A stretch of DNA of 64,000 bases from the NCBI RefSeq assembly GCF_045291395.1, contig NZ_CP152342.1, forward strand, positions 1,426,001 through 1,490,000, written 5' to 3'. This DNA comes from MR-S7 sp000400995 (lineage in GTDB: Bacteria; Pseudomonadota; Gammaproteobacteria; Burkholderiales; Burkholderiaceae_C). Positions 17,621 to 26,574 of the stretch are shown piece after piece. Made by a program: the position numbers and the translations under genes. The notes under the pieces are model-generated. The model saw only the letters and a list, made by a program, of their open reading frames with translations. It did not search any database and was not told the DNA's origin. Each line of letters begins with the position of its first letter. Position 1 is the first letter of the stretch.

Positions 17621-17695
17621 AACTGAGGCGGCAGAGAGGCTGTGCAGCGGATTGCGACTCCGTACAGACTGGTTCGAATCCAGCCAGCGCTTCCA
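17621..17695 (+). tRNA. degenerate tRNA-Cys-like sequence, possible attachment-site relic
   Basis: 75 bases ending in CCA. The D-arm region (GGCAGAG), the anticodon stem (GCGGA/TCCGT), the T-loop TTCGAAT and the 3' acceptor strand look like a bacterial tRNA-Cys. The 5' acceptor strand does not pair with the 3' strand, and the anticodon position reads GCG rather than GCA. It is unlikely to work as tRNA-Cys. A 3' tRNA half with a foreign 5' end is what integration at a tRNA gene leaves behind. Confidence 0.5.
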
Positions 17696-17766
17696 TCAAG
17701 ATCGGAACGGCCCAAGCCGAACGCCACGCTATCCAGCTGCGATACGACAAGCGTCTCCGTAGCTGG

Positions 17767-17789
17767 TGCCATCGCTGGTAGCGATGGCA
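17767..17789. terminator. 10-bp perfect hairpin
   Basis: TGCCATCGCT and its complement around a three-base GGT loop, just beyond the 3' end of a minus-strand remnant. No T tract. Could stop transcription from either side or be a REP-like unit. Confidence 0.4.
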
Positions 17790-17805
17790 TAGCGGCATAG
17801 GCTGG

Positions 17806-17950
17806 CTACCGCAAGTTAGACCGGTGGCGATTGGTCTCGAAGACGATTGTGCCGTTAAGCAGACTGGCCAATGCACTGACGTTCGGCGCGCCGGTCAGGG
17901 CGTCAGTGGCGTCGTAGTAGTTGTTTGGTATGTACTGGCTCCAGGTCGAA
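17806..17950 (-). pseudogene. 3' remnant of an unrecognised protein gene
   Basis: The frame reads SQYIPNNYYDATDALTG, then SALASLLNGTIVFETNR and a stop. The composition looks like a real protein tail rather than an antisense shadow, but I do not recognise the family. Upstream the frame turns into low-quality sequence, so the rest of the gene is gone. Confidence 0.3.
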
Positions 17951-18231
17951 TAGTGCGGAGCCAGTCCGTGCGGACATGGCATCCGCAGGGGAAACACCCG
18001 GCGCGGGATGGCGTCGGGTGCTGAGGGTGTTACTGGGTCGCCGGGATCACTCGCCGAAGTCGGTGGGATCTCCCAGGGCCTTTCCTGACAGTCGCACCGA
18101 TGCAGATGCAGGTGCTGCAGCAGGCCGGCCCACAAAGGGCCAACCTGGCGTCCAACCTCAACATCGCCGCGTTCGACCTGGGCAACGCATTTAATCTGCA
18201 CCGTCTGCCTGCCATGCTCTCCTTGGCTTTG
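17951..18231. other. unassigned gap
   Basis: 280 bases between the 17.8-kb remnant and the pdxT stop. No supported gene, repeat or hairpin seen. Confidence 0.4.
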
Positions 18232-18807
18232 CTACAGTTCGTTGCGGCAAGCATTCACCAGCAATTGGTGCACTCGCGTGTCGTTGCACAGTTCGGTATG
18301 GAAGCTGCAGCCGATGGCGTGGCCCTGGCGCACCAGCACCGGGTCGCCATCGCACTGCGCCAGCACTTGCACGGCTGCGCCGGCGTCCACGATGCGCGGG
18401 GCGCGGATCAGCACCAGTTCCATCGGGCCGCCGGGCAGGGTGGTGTCGGCCTGGCGGATGCGCGAATCGCGTTGGCGGCCGTAGGCGTTGCGTTGCACGG
18501 TGACGTCCAGCACGCCCAGGCTGGGTTGGGTTGGTTGCACGCTGCACGCCAGCAGGATCAGGCCGGCGCAGGTGCCTAGGCAGGGGCGCGTGGTAAGAAA
18601 CTGCTGCAACGCGGGCCAGAAATCGCCTTGCTGCAGGAAGTGCAACTGCGTGGTCGATTCGCCGCCCGGCAGGACCAGGCCATCCAGGCCGGCCAAATCC
18701 TGCGGCTGGCGCACCTCGCGCGTGGCCACGCCCATGCCATGCAGCATCCGTTGGTGGGCGGCGTAGGCGCCTTGCAGTGCCAGTACACCGATGGTGGGGG
18801 ATGCCAT
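18232..18807 (-). CDS. pdxT: pyridoxal 5'-phosphate synthase glutaminase subunit
   Basis: 191-residue class I glutamine amidotransferase. The nucleophile is C80 in PCLGTCAGL, and the His/Glu pair is H170 and E172 in CSFHTEL; the oxyanion loop LPGGEST is at 46-52. PdxT frees ammonia from glutamine and feeds it to PdxS, which builds PLP from ribose 5-phosphate and glyceraldehyde 3-phosphate. Start at 18807, eight bases after the pdxS stop, so the two form an operon. This DXP-independent route is uncommon in Gram-negatives that carry pdxA/pdxJ. Confidence 0.95.
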   Translation of the reverse strand: MASPTIGVLALQGAYAAHQRMLHGMGVATREVRQPQDLAGLDGLVLPGGESTTQLHFLQQGDFWPALQQFLTTRPCLGTCAGLILLACSVQPTQPSLGVLDVTVQRNAYGRQRDSRIRQADTTLPGGPMELVLIRAPRIVDAGAAVQVLAQCDGDPVLVRQGHAIGCSFHTELCNDTRVHQLLVNACRNEL

Positions 18808-18815
18808 CGATTGTC

Positions 18816-19772
18816 TCAGTCGCCGCGCGCTTGCAGCAGGGCGGTGGGCTCCAGCGTGGAGACGGCCAGCCCCTGCATGGTGCTGTCGCAATCGGCGCTA
18901 CATTCAGTCAGGATCGCGGCTTCTTCGTAATGCGTGCAGGCGCGCACGATGGCGCGAGCGCGTTGCTCGGCCTGCGCCGGCGTGGCGAATTCTTGCCCGT
19001 TGTTCATGAAGATGCCGGAGCCCACGAATATGGCCTGCGCGCCGAGTTGACGCAGCAGCGCGGCATCGGCCGGCGTAGCGATGCCTCCGGCCGAGAAGTT
19101 GGGCACCGGCAGCGAGCCGCTCTCGGCCACCTGGCGCACCAGTTCCAGCGGCACACGCAAGTCCCGCGCGGCGACGTACAGCTCATCGCCGCGCAGTGCG
19201 GTGAGGGCGCGGATGTCGGCCAAGATCTGGCGCATGTGCTTGACGGCGTGTACAACGTCGCCGGTGCCAGCTTCGCCCTTTGTGCGGATCATCGCCGCAC
19301 CTTCGGCGATGCGGCGCAGCGCCTCGCCCAGGTTGCGCGCGCCGCAGACGAAAGCCGTCTCGAACGCCTGCTTGTCGATGTGGTGGACTTCGTCGGCAGG
19401 CGTGAGCACTTCACTTTCGTCGATGAAATCCACGCCGAGCTGCTGCAGCACCTGCGCTTCGGCGAAGTGGCCGATGCGGGCCTTGGCCATCACGGGGATG
19501 GAGACGGTGGCCATGATGTCCTGGATCAGGCGCGGATTGGCCATGCGCGCCACGCCGCCTTGCGCCCGGATCTGCGCCGGCACACGCTCCAGCGCCATCA
19601 CCGCGCAGGCGCCGGCAACCTCGGCGATGCGGGCCTGCTCGGCGGTGCAGACGTCCATGATGACGCCACCCTTGAGCATTTCGGCCAGGCCGATCTTCAG
19701 GCATTGGGAGTCGCTGAGCGGCGTGGTGGGGGCGGTTGCAGAAGAGGTGGTGGATACAGTGGCGCTAGACAT
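18816..19772 (-). CDS. pdxS: pyridoxal 5'-phosphate synthase lyase subunit
   Basis: 318 residues, slightly longer than usual because of a Ser/Thr/Ala-rich N-terminal extension of about 20. The (beta/alpha)8 barrel is highly conserved: GGVIMDV (35-41), VMAKARIGH with the substrate-binding K97, and the second active lysine K165 in MIRTKGEAGTG. It forms the 12-mer core of PLP synthase. First gene of pdxST, divergent from the MocR-type regulator pdxR; the 156-base gap holds the candidate operator. Confidence 0.96.
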   Translation of the reverse strand: MSSATVSTTSSATAPTTPLSDSQCLKIGLAEMLKGGVIMDVCTAEQARIAEVAGACAVMALERVPAQIRAQGGVARMANPRLIQDIMATVSIPVMAKARIGHFAEAQVLQQLGVDFIDESEVLTPADEVHHIDKQAFETAFVCGARNLGEALRRIAEGAAMIRTKGEAGTGDVVHAVKHMRQILADIRALTALRGDELYVAARDLRVPLELVRQVAESGSLPVPNFSAGGIATPADAALLRQLGAQAIFVGSGIFMNNGQEFATPAQAEQRARAIVRACTHYEEAAILTECSADCDSTMQGLAVSTLEPTALLQARGD

Positions 19773-19833
19773 GCGGCTTGTCCGTCAAAGGTGGAAAACG
19801 CCTCATGATAGGAATCGCCATGCGTGAGTGGAA

Positions 19834-19892
19834 GGTACGATTTCAGTACAATTCAACAAAACCGTACTGCTCAACGATCGGTACGGTTGTTG
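19834..19892. promoter_or_regulatory. candidate PdxR operator between pdxS and pdxR
   Basis: A perfect 8-bp inverted repeat, AACCGTAC (19860-19867) and GTACGGTT (19881-19888), has half-sites two helical turns apart. Two further GTAC cores lie at 19835-19838 and 19846-19849, giving four GTAC motifs in 50 bases. MocR-type regulators bind paired sites in such divergent promoters. Assignment is by position and symmetry. Confidence 0.55.
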
Positions 19893-19928
19893 TGTGCACG
19901 ATGCCATCCTTTTCGCCATCTATTTTCC

Positions 19929-21368
19929 ATGTCCCAAGCGCCATCACCTGCCGAGACTCCGCCTGCTGCCGAGGGGACTACCGTGCCCACCCGCGTCGAG
20001 CAGGTTATGCGCGATGTGCGCCAGCGCATCGAAAGCCGCAGCCTGTGCGCGGGCAAGCGCCTGCCGTCGGTTCGGGCGCAGGCCGAGGCGTTGGGGGTGG
20101 CGCGCTCAACGGTGGTGGAGGCCTATGCCCGATTGGTGGCGCAAGGGCTGATTGAGTCGCGGCCCGGCTCGGGCTTCTACGTCGGGCGCCAGCTCACGCC
20201 GTTCAGCGTGGCCGAAGTGCAGCCAGGCCTGGCGCCGCACAGCGATCCGGTGTGGGTGACGCGCCAGTCGCTGCTGGCCGATGCCGCCAGCCTCAAGCCC
20301 GGGTGCGGCTGGCTGCCCGAGACGTGGATGCCCGAGCAGGACATCCGCCGCGCCCTGCGCACGCTCTCGCGCCGCGCGCTGGCGCCGTTGACCGGCTACG
20401 GTACACCACAGGGCTCGCCACAATTGCGCCAGTTGCTCTCGCACCGGCTGGCCGAGCGCGGCATCCGCGCCGCGCCGGCGCAGTTGATGCTGACCGAATC
20501 CGGCACGCAGGCGGTCGACCTGTTGTGCCGTTTTCTGCTGCAGCCGGGCGATACCGTGCTGGTGGACGATCCGTGCTACTTCAGCTTCCAGGCGATGCTG
20601 CGCGCGCACCGCGCCGAGGTCGTCAGCGTGCCCTACACCCCGCAGGGCCCGGACGTGGCGGCGCTGGCGCAATGCCTGGCGCAGCACCGCCCGCGCCTGT
20701 ACCTGACCAATGCCGCGCTGCACAACCCGACCGGCGCCAGCCTCAGCGCCGCGGTGGCACACCAGGTGCTGGTGCTGGCGGCGCAGCACGAACTGACCAT
20801 CATTGAGGACGATGTGCTCGCCGATTTCGAGCACCATCCGGCGCCGCGCCTGGCGGCGCTGGATGGCCTGCAGCGGGTGGTGTACGTTGGCAGTTTCTCG
20901 AAGACGCTGTCGGCCTCGGTGCGGGTAGGCCACATCGCCACGCGGGCGGACTGGATCGGGCAACTGGTGGACCTGAAGTTGGCCACGGCATTTGAATCCG
21001 GCCACTTTTCGGCCGAGTTGCTGCACACGCTGCTGGCTGGCGGCACCTACCAGCGCCACATGAATGCCTTGCGTGCAAGGCTGGCCGATGCGATGGGGCT
21101 GACCATCGAGCGTCTGCGGCGTCTGGGCATCCAGCCCTGGCACCAGCCGCAGGCCGGGATGTTCCTGTGGTGCCAGTTGCCGGACGGGGTCGATGCCGCT
21201 ATCTTGTCGCAACATGCGCTGCAGATACATCGCATGGTGCTGGCGCCCGGCAATGCATTTTCCCTCTCGCAAGGCGCTGGCTGCTTCATGCGCTTCAATG
21301 CCTCGCAAAGCCTGGTGCCGGCGATCTACACCGCGCTGGCGCACAGCATGGATGCGGTCAGCACCTGA
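19929..21368 (+). CDS. pdxR: MocR-family transcriptional regulator of PLP synthesis
   Basis: 479-residue fusion of a GntR-type winged helix (residues 21-86, ending PGSGFYVG) with an aminotransferase-like domain (about 110-475). The PLP-binding lysine is K325 in GSFSKTLS, and HNPTGA at 265-270 is the expected ligand loop. PdxR proteins sense PLP and activate pdxST when it is scarce. The ATG at 19929 is preferred over an upstream in-frame codon because the protein then begins with the normal linker and HTH. Divergent from pdxS. Confidence 0.92.
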   Translation: MSQAPSPAETPPAAEGTTVPTRVEQVMRDVRQRIESRSLCAGKRLPSVRAQAEALGVARSTVVEAYARLVAQGLIESRPGSGFYVGRQLTPFSVAEVQPGLAPHSDPVWVTRQSLLADAASLKPGCGWLPETWMPEQDIRRALRTLSRRALAPLTGYGTPQGSPQLRQLLSHRLAERGIRAAPAQLMLTESGTQAVDLLCRFLLQPGDTVLVDDPCYFSFQAMLRAHRAEVVSVPYTPQGPDVAALAQCLAQHRPRLYLTNAALHNPTGASLSAAVAHQVLVLAAQHELTIIEDDVLADFEHHPAPRLAALDGLQRVVYVGSFSKTLSASVRVGHIATRADWIGQLVDLKLATAFESGHFSAELLHTLLAGGTYQRHMNALRARLADAMGLTIERLRRLGIQPWHQPQAGMFLWCQLPDGVDAAILSQHALQIHRMVLAPGNAFSLSQGAGCFMRFNASQSLVPAIYTALAHSMDAVST

Positions 21369-21390
21369 GAAAAGGCATGCTGAACCGGCT

Positions 21391-21663
21391 TCAGGCGCCC
21401 ATCCAGCGGCTGTTGCGCCGCCCCAGTGCCAGCTTCTGGATGCGCCGATGCGGGGTGGAGCGGCTGACGCCCAGCACGCGTGCCAGTTCGGTGACGTTGC
21501 CGCCGCTGGGGCGGCGCACAGGACGCCCCTCGCGGGCGAGCCGGATCAGGCGCAGCGTGCCTGGCGGGATCTCGTCGGGTCGGACCGGCTCGGTGTAGGA
21601 GTCCAAGCGCTCGATCGTGACCCTGGCCCACGGCGGCAGGTACTGGTACGGGGTTGGTCCCAT
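21391..21663 (-). pseudogene. fusion of module gene 2 (copy B) with a Fis-type HTH tail
   Basis: 90-residue open frame. The first 46 residues copy the module protein (MGPTPYQYLPPWARVTIERL, with the same 44-residue deletion as copy A). The rest reads GGNVTELARVLGVSRSTPHRRI, a Fis-like helix-turn-helix as found at the end of NtrC-type regulators. The join is at about 21512-21520. It is an accidental in-frame fusion of two fragments and probably not a working gene. Confidence 0.55.
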
Positions 21664-21898
21664 GTCAGCGTTCCTCCGGTGTGCCCGGCAAGGCCTCGAC
21701 GGGCTCCGCGCCGAGGTGGGCCAGGAGGCTGTCGATCTGTGGAATGCCGAAGTCCCAGGGCTCGAAGCTGCGGCCGTTGGGGCCAATTCCCTCGGCCCGG
21801 ACGACGTTCAGCGCTTCGACCTTGGTCTCGCGTAGCCGGTACAGGCCTTCGATCACGAACTGTGCATCGCGGCCGCCGAGCAGTATCTCGAGGTCGAT
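21512..21898. repeat. dispersed repeat copy B
   Basis: About 387 bases matching copy C (39777-40298), with the same 132-base internal deletion as copy A. On the left it is joined to the Fis-type HTH tail. On the right it joins, within the first gene of the module, to a fragment of an alpha/beta hydrolase gene on the plus strand. Gene 1 of the module is therefore truncated at its N-terminus. Confidence 0.85.
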
Positions 21899-22085
21899 GC
21901 CCACGCTGATCTTGGTGGGCAACGAAGACATCACTGGCCGCAACGACGACTTCGCCATGCTCACGCGCATCGAGCATGACAACATTCCTCTCGGTCATTA
22001 CCTGGGAGCGGTGGCGATCCCGATGGTCAAGGGCGCGCTTGGCCTGAAGAGTCTGATCAATCCGGCCGAGATGGTTTCGTTCTGA
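21899..22085 (+). pseudogene. hydrolase fragment joined to an unknown C-terminus
   Basis: The plus-strand frame begins PTLILVGNEDI, identical to residues 201-211 of the hydrolase encoded at 42312-43097. The underlying DNA (21899-21934) differs by one base from 42911-42945. After that it reads DDFAMLTRIEHDNIPLGHYL and goes to a stop at 22085; that part matches nothing I recognise. It lacks a start of its own. Confidence 0.45.
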
Positions 22086-22163
22086 TGGGTAGGCAGGTTG
22101 TGCATGCTTCGTGCGGCGCACGAGGGAGAGGGCAGTCATCAGGCCTTCGCCTGTGCGCCTAGA

Positions 22164-23206
22164 TGTGAAGATTCAATAGGTTGTATGCATGGTTCATCCG
22201 AACTGGGTTTGAGAAACTGGAAGTCACCACAACACCCAGGATTCTCAGGAGCCCAGCCGGATGAACACGCATAAGCATGCCCGATTGACTTTCCTGCGTC
22301 GACTCGAAATGGTCCATCAGCTGATTGCCAAGCAGTTCAGCGTCTCTCAAGCGGCTCAGGCCTATGGGGTAACTGCGCCCACGGTGCGCAAGTGGCTGGG
22401 GCGGTTCCTGGCCCAGGGCGAGCCAGGGCTGGCCGATGCGTCCTCGCGTCCCGCGGTCTCGCCCAGGGCGATTGCGCCGGCCAAGGCGTTGGCCGTCATC
22501 GAGTTGCGTCGCAAACGCCTGACCCAATCCCGTATCGCCCAAGCCCTGGGCGTGTCAGCCAGCACCGTCAGTCGCGTGCTGGCCCGTGCCGGGCTCTCGC
22601 GTCTGGCCGATCTGGATCCGGCCGAGCCGGTCGTGCGCTACGAGCATCCTGCCCCGGGTGAGCTGCTACACCTCGACATCAAGAAGCTCGGGCGCATCGT
22701 GCGACCCAGCCACCGGGTCACAGGTAACCGCCGCGATGGCGTGGACGGCGCCGGCTGGGACTTCGTGTTCGTCGCCATCGATGACCACGCCCGCGTGGCC
22801 TTTACCGACATCCATCCCGACGAACGTTTCCCCAGCGCAGTCCAGTTCCTCAAGAACGCGGTGGCCTACTACCAACGCCTGGGCGTGACCGTGCGCAGAC
22901 TGCTGACCGACAACGGTTCGGCCTTCCGTAGCCGGGCCTTCTCTGCCGCCTGCCGTGAACTGAGCATCAAGCATCGCTTCACCCGGCCCTATCGGCCACA
23001 GACCAACGGCAAGGCAGAACGATTCATCCAGTCGGCCTTGCGCGAGTGGGCCTACGCCTACACCTACCAGAACTCACAGCAACGAGCCGATGCCATGAAA
23101 TCCTGGCTACACCACTACAACTGGCATCGCCCGCACCAAGGCATCGGCTGCGCTGTACCCATCTCCAGACTCAATCTCGATGGATACAACCTCTTGACGA
23201 TTCACA
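22164..23206 (+). mobile_element. IS481-family insertion sequence
   Basis: 1043 bases with imperfect terminal inverted repeats of about 26 bases (left TGTGAAGATTCAATAGGTTG, right end complementary TGTGAATCGTCAAGAGGTTG). It is flanked by a direct 6-bp duplication CCTAGA at 22158-22163 and 23207-23212. This fits NCTAGN, the target known for the founding IS481. One transposase gene. Ends and target duplication are intact, so the insertion is recent compared with its surroundings. Confidence 0.93.
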
Positions 23207-23211
23207 CCTAG
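22261..23211 (+). CDS. IS481-family transposase
   Basis: 316 residues. Two N-terminal HTH units (about 25-55 and 85-115) precede a DDE integrase core with D139 (HLDIKKLG), D217 (LTDNGSAF) and E253 (NGKAERF). It cuts and joins the IS ends. Its stop codon TAG at 23209-23211 lies outside the right inverted repeat and belongs to the CCTAGA target duplication, so the element borrows its stop from the target. All catalytic residues are present. Confidence 0.93.
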   Translation: MNTHKHARLTFLRRLEMVHQLIAKQFSVSQAAQAYGVTAPTVRKWLGRFLAQGEPGLADASSRPAVSPRAIAPAKALAVIELRRKRLTQSRIAQALGVSASTVSRVLARAGLSRLADLDPAEPVVRYEHPAPGELLHLDIKKLGRIVRPSHRVTGNRRDGVDGAGWDFVFVAIDDHARVAFTDIHPDERFPSAVQFLKNAVAYYQRLGVTVRRLLTDNGSAFRSRAFSAACRELSIKHRFTRPYRPQTNGKAERFIQSALREWAYAYTYQNSQQRADAMKSWLHHYNWHRPHQGIGCAVPISRLNLDGYNLLTIHT

Positions 23212-23249
23212 ATATGCAATGCGACAAAGTCCATGAACCTTGGTATCGG

Positions 23250-23640
23250 AAGTCGTCTCCGTGCCCGAGCGGCAGGTGGCTGGCAAGTACGAGGCAATCG
23301 TCGCCAGCCTGGGCGACGCGTTCCAAGGCGCACGCCTTCATCAGCCATGCGATAATGGGCCGGCGCTGGCTTTCCGCTACGCCGCGTACACGTCCGCGAG
23401 CATGCGCCGCACGGCCGCTGCATCGTGGCCGGCTGGTCCTGGGGCGGCGAGATCGCGCTGGAGAAAGCCCGGCAATTGGCGCCGGACAGGAACGTGGCGT
23501 AGGTGGGCCTCATCGATGTGATGGCGCGCCCGGACCGCGCGCCGATCCGTCTGACACACAAGTAGCGGCAGCGCGTCCAGACGATCCGGGAGGCCTGGCT
23601 GGCGCGCTCCGCCATGCGCGGACACTGGGCAGCGTTGTTC
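23250..23640 (+). pseudogene. thioesterase-like gene remnant
   Basis: The frame through 23420-23500 reads GRCIVAGWSWGGEIALEKA, which carries the GxSxG nucleophile elbow of an alpha/beta thioesterase as found in non-ribosomal peptide synthesis. In-frame TAG stops at 23500 and 23563 break it, and the start is lost near the IS element. Being next to a siderophore receptor suggests a former siderophore-synthesis or release gene. Readable similarity is limited to this stretch. Confidence 0.5.
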
Positions 23641-23695
23641 GTCGACTTGCCCGGCTGGCCGGCACGGGCCGGGAGAAAGGCCGGGCGGGCTGTCT

Positions 23696-26211
23696 TTACC
23701 AGCGGTAGGATACCGAGCCCACGATGCGCCGCTCTTCGCCGTAGAAGCAGTTGTACGTGCACGTTGCGTAGTTCTTGTCGAACAGGTTGTTCGCGTTCAC
23801 GGCGAAGCGCCACGGCCCGTACGTGTAGCTCGCCATCGCGTCGACCAGCGTATAGCTTGCCACGGTCAGGTCGTTGCGGAACAGCGCCGGGGTCTCGCCG
23901 ATGTAGCGCACCCCCGCGCCGACGCGCAGCTCGGGCAGGCCGAGGCTGCCGAAGTCATGATCGACCCAGAGGGAGGCCGCATGCTTGGGCACGCCGCCGT
24001 TGCGCTGGCCGGCCAGTTCGGGGGTCCAGGGGCTGGTCTTGGTGGTTTCGGCGCTGGTGTAGGTGTAGTTGGCGATGACCCGTGTGTTGCGCGTGACCGC
24101 CGCGCGCGCCTCGAGCTCGAGACCGCGCGCTCGGACTTCGCCGATCTGGGCGTAGGCCGTCCAGTCGAGCGGGTCGGGGACGGTGATGTTGGTGCGGGTC
24201 AATTGGTAGAGGGCGGCCGAAAGCAGGGTGTCGCTGCCCTTGGGCTGCCAGCGCACGCCGACCTCGAACTGTTCGCCTTCGGTGGGCTTGAAGGAATTGC
24301 CCAGCCTGTCCTTGCCGGCCTCGGGCTGGTAGGACTGGCTGTAGCTGGCAAAGGGCGCCACGCCGTTGTCGAACAGGTAGACCACGCCGAGGCGGCCGGT
24401 GTTGGCCGACACGCTTTCACGCGTCGGCGGCGTGACGCCGTCCTGCGGCGTCGTGCGCGTGCGGAAGCGCTCGTGGCGCAGGCCGCCGAGCAGCACCAGA
24501 CGGTCGTTGATCTTGACCTGGTCCTGGAGATACATGCCCACGCTCTCCTGCCGGGTGTCGTCGTAGTAGTAATTGCGACGAGCCGTCGAGCGGTCGACCG
24601 AGAGATCGTAGGCGGGATCGAAATAGCTCTGCGGCGCGCCGCCCGTCACGTCGTAGTTGAAGAAGTCGGTGCCCCATCTCGAATTGCTCGTGTCCACGCC
24701 GGCGAGCAGCGTGTGCGCGGCCGGCCCGGTATCGAACTTCGCCTCCAGGTAGGTGCTGGTGGTGAGCCGGCGCGAAGCGTCGTCGCGGCTCAGGGCGAAG
24801 TTGCGCTGGCCGCTGGACTGGTCGGCGGACAGGCCGGTGGGGCCGCCGTCGTACATGGCGGTCTTGGTCTTCGTGTAGTTGCCCACGTGCCGAAGCTTGA
24901 GCGTGGCGTTAAAGGCATGCTCGAAGTCGTAGCCCACCGACCGGCTGGTGCTGTCGTAGCGGTTCCAGCCCGGGATGCCGGGGAAATAGCTGCGCGCGAT
25001 CTTGCCGTTGGGGTTCGGCCACACGGTGCCTTCGGCGGGCAGGCCGTTGACGTAGATCGTGTCGCGGTTCAGGTACTCCGCCCGGATCGTCAGGGACGTG
25101 GCGGCGGAAGGCTGCCAGCGCAACGCGCCGGCAAAGAAGTCGCGGTCGTCGGGCACATGGTCGACGAACGCGTCGCTCTCGCGCTTGAGGAAGGTGGCGC
25201 GATAGGACCAGGCCGAAGGCTCGGTGTCGCTGCCGCCGATGGGTCCGCCGAAGTCGCCCGACACCTGCTTGCGATCGAAGGAGCCGTACTCGACATTGAG
25301 CTCGCGCAGGGGCGTGCGCGTGGGGCGCTTGGTGACCAGATTGACGATGCCGCCCGGCGCCGTGGCGCCGTAGAGCAGCGAGGCGGCCCCCTTGAGCACT
25401 TCGACGCGCTCCAGGCCGTAGGGCTCCTGCTGGCCGTCGTAGAAATTGACGGTCAGCGGCATGCCGTCGCGGTAGATGCTGCCGGCGGCGGCTTCGAAGC
25501 CGCGGATGATGAAGCCGTCGCCCGTGCGGTCGGCCGCCTCGGTGCGAGGGATCACACCCGCCGTATAGTTCAGCACCTCGGAGAGGTCGCGCGTGTTGCG
25601 GGTTTCCATTTCTTCGGCGCCGATCACGGTCACCGACTGCGGGGTTTCAAGGATGGGCGTGTCGGTTTTTGTGCCTGCCGTGCTGCGTTCCGCTGCGTAG
25701 CCCTTGACTGGACCCTCACCCGACTCGGCTTCGCCGATGACCCAGATGGGGGGAGCGTGGGTGGGTCGGCGCTGGTGGACGGCGCACTGACCACTGCTGC
25801 AGTACGTAGCTCATAGTACCCTTGCGCATCCGCCTTTGCCTCAAGACCGGTGCCAGCCAGTAGGGCTGCGAGCGCGGTGCGGGGGGTATAGCGGCCTTTA
25901 ACGCCCGGACTGTTCTTGCCTCGCGCGAGTTCGGTGCTGCCGGAAAGCAACACGCCGGATTCGGCGAGGAAGCGCACCAGCACCGTGTTCAATGGTCCGG
26001 CCGGGATGTCGTAAGTACGCTGGCCGGTTGTTGCGCCGGCTTGGCCGCCCGCAGCAGGCGCCGCCTGTTGCGCGTGCGCCTGGTCGGCCCAGCCAGCACC
26101 GAAAACAATCCCGCCGACCATGGCCAGATGTACGGCCAGCACCATGAGGCGCAGGACGAACCGCAGTGGCTGCGCGGATGTGGAACGATGATGAGTTTGG
26201 TGACGAGACAT
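23696..26211 (-). pseudogene. TonB-dependent siderophore receptor with STN domain, frameshifted
   Basis: From the ATG at 26211: a signal peptide ending near HAQ, an STN signalling domain (YDIPAGPLNTVLVRFLAESG), then a linker. At a run of six G (plus strand 25749-25754) the frame is lost; the other frame continues with TDTPILETPQSVTVIGAEEM (TonB box region and plug) and the full barrel to the C-terminal aromatic end. Together they make a receptor of about 840 residues that would move ferric siderophore and signal to FecR. A one-base slip in the G6 tract would restore the frame. Confidence 0.85.
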
Positions 26212-26574
26212 GCTGACCCTCTTTTTCCTCGGTTCGATTGATTGATTCAAGCGGTGGACCGGGACTCATCACCACCCACGCTTTGCATCCCGACTTGGCC
26301 TATGGCCGACCAGATGTGCTGCGAGCTGGGCGTAGCTTGTGCATGGCAAACGCCTCTCTGTGCTCAGCCTGGTGGGCCGGTGCAAGGGGGCATGCGGCAG
26401 TGGCTGCATGAGCACCGCCTGCTTTGACAGCAGGCGGCGCCATGGCGACGCGTCAATCCTTATCCAGTAAACCGGATGAGGCGGAAAAAAGTGGAAATGG
26501 CTTTGGCAGATTTCCGTAAAAAGTGCATCTACGCCTGGCCGCTGCGGAGCGGCAACATCTTCAGTCCGGCGACC
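26212..26574. other. unassigned gap
   Basis: About 360 bases upstream of the receptor gene. No supported gene. I looked for a Fur box before the receptor start and did not see a convincing one. Confidence 0.4.

Noticed and set aside
17621..17695. A working tRNA-Cys or tRNA-Arg gene
   Set aside because: The 5' acceptor strand does not pair with the 3' strand and the anticodon does not match the body.
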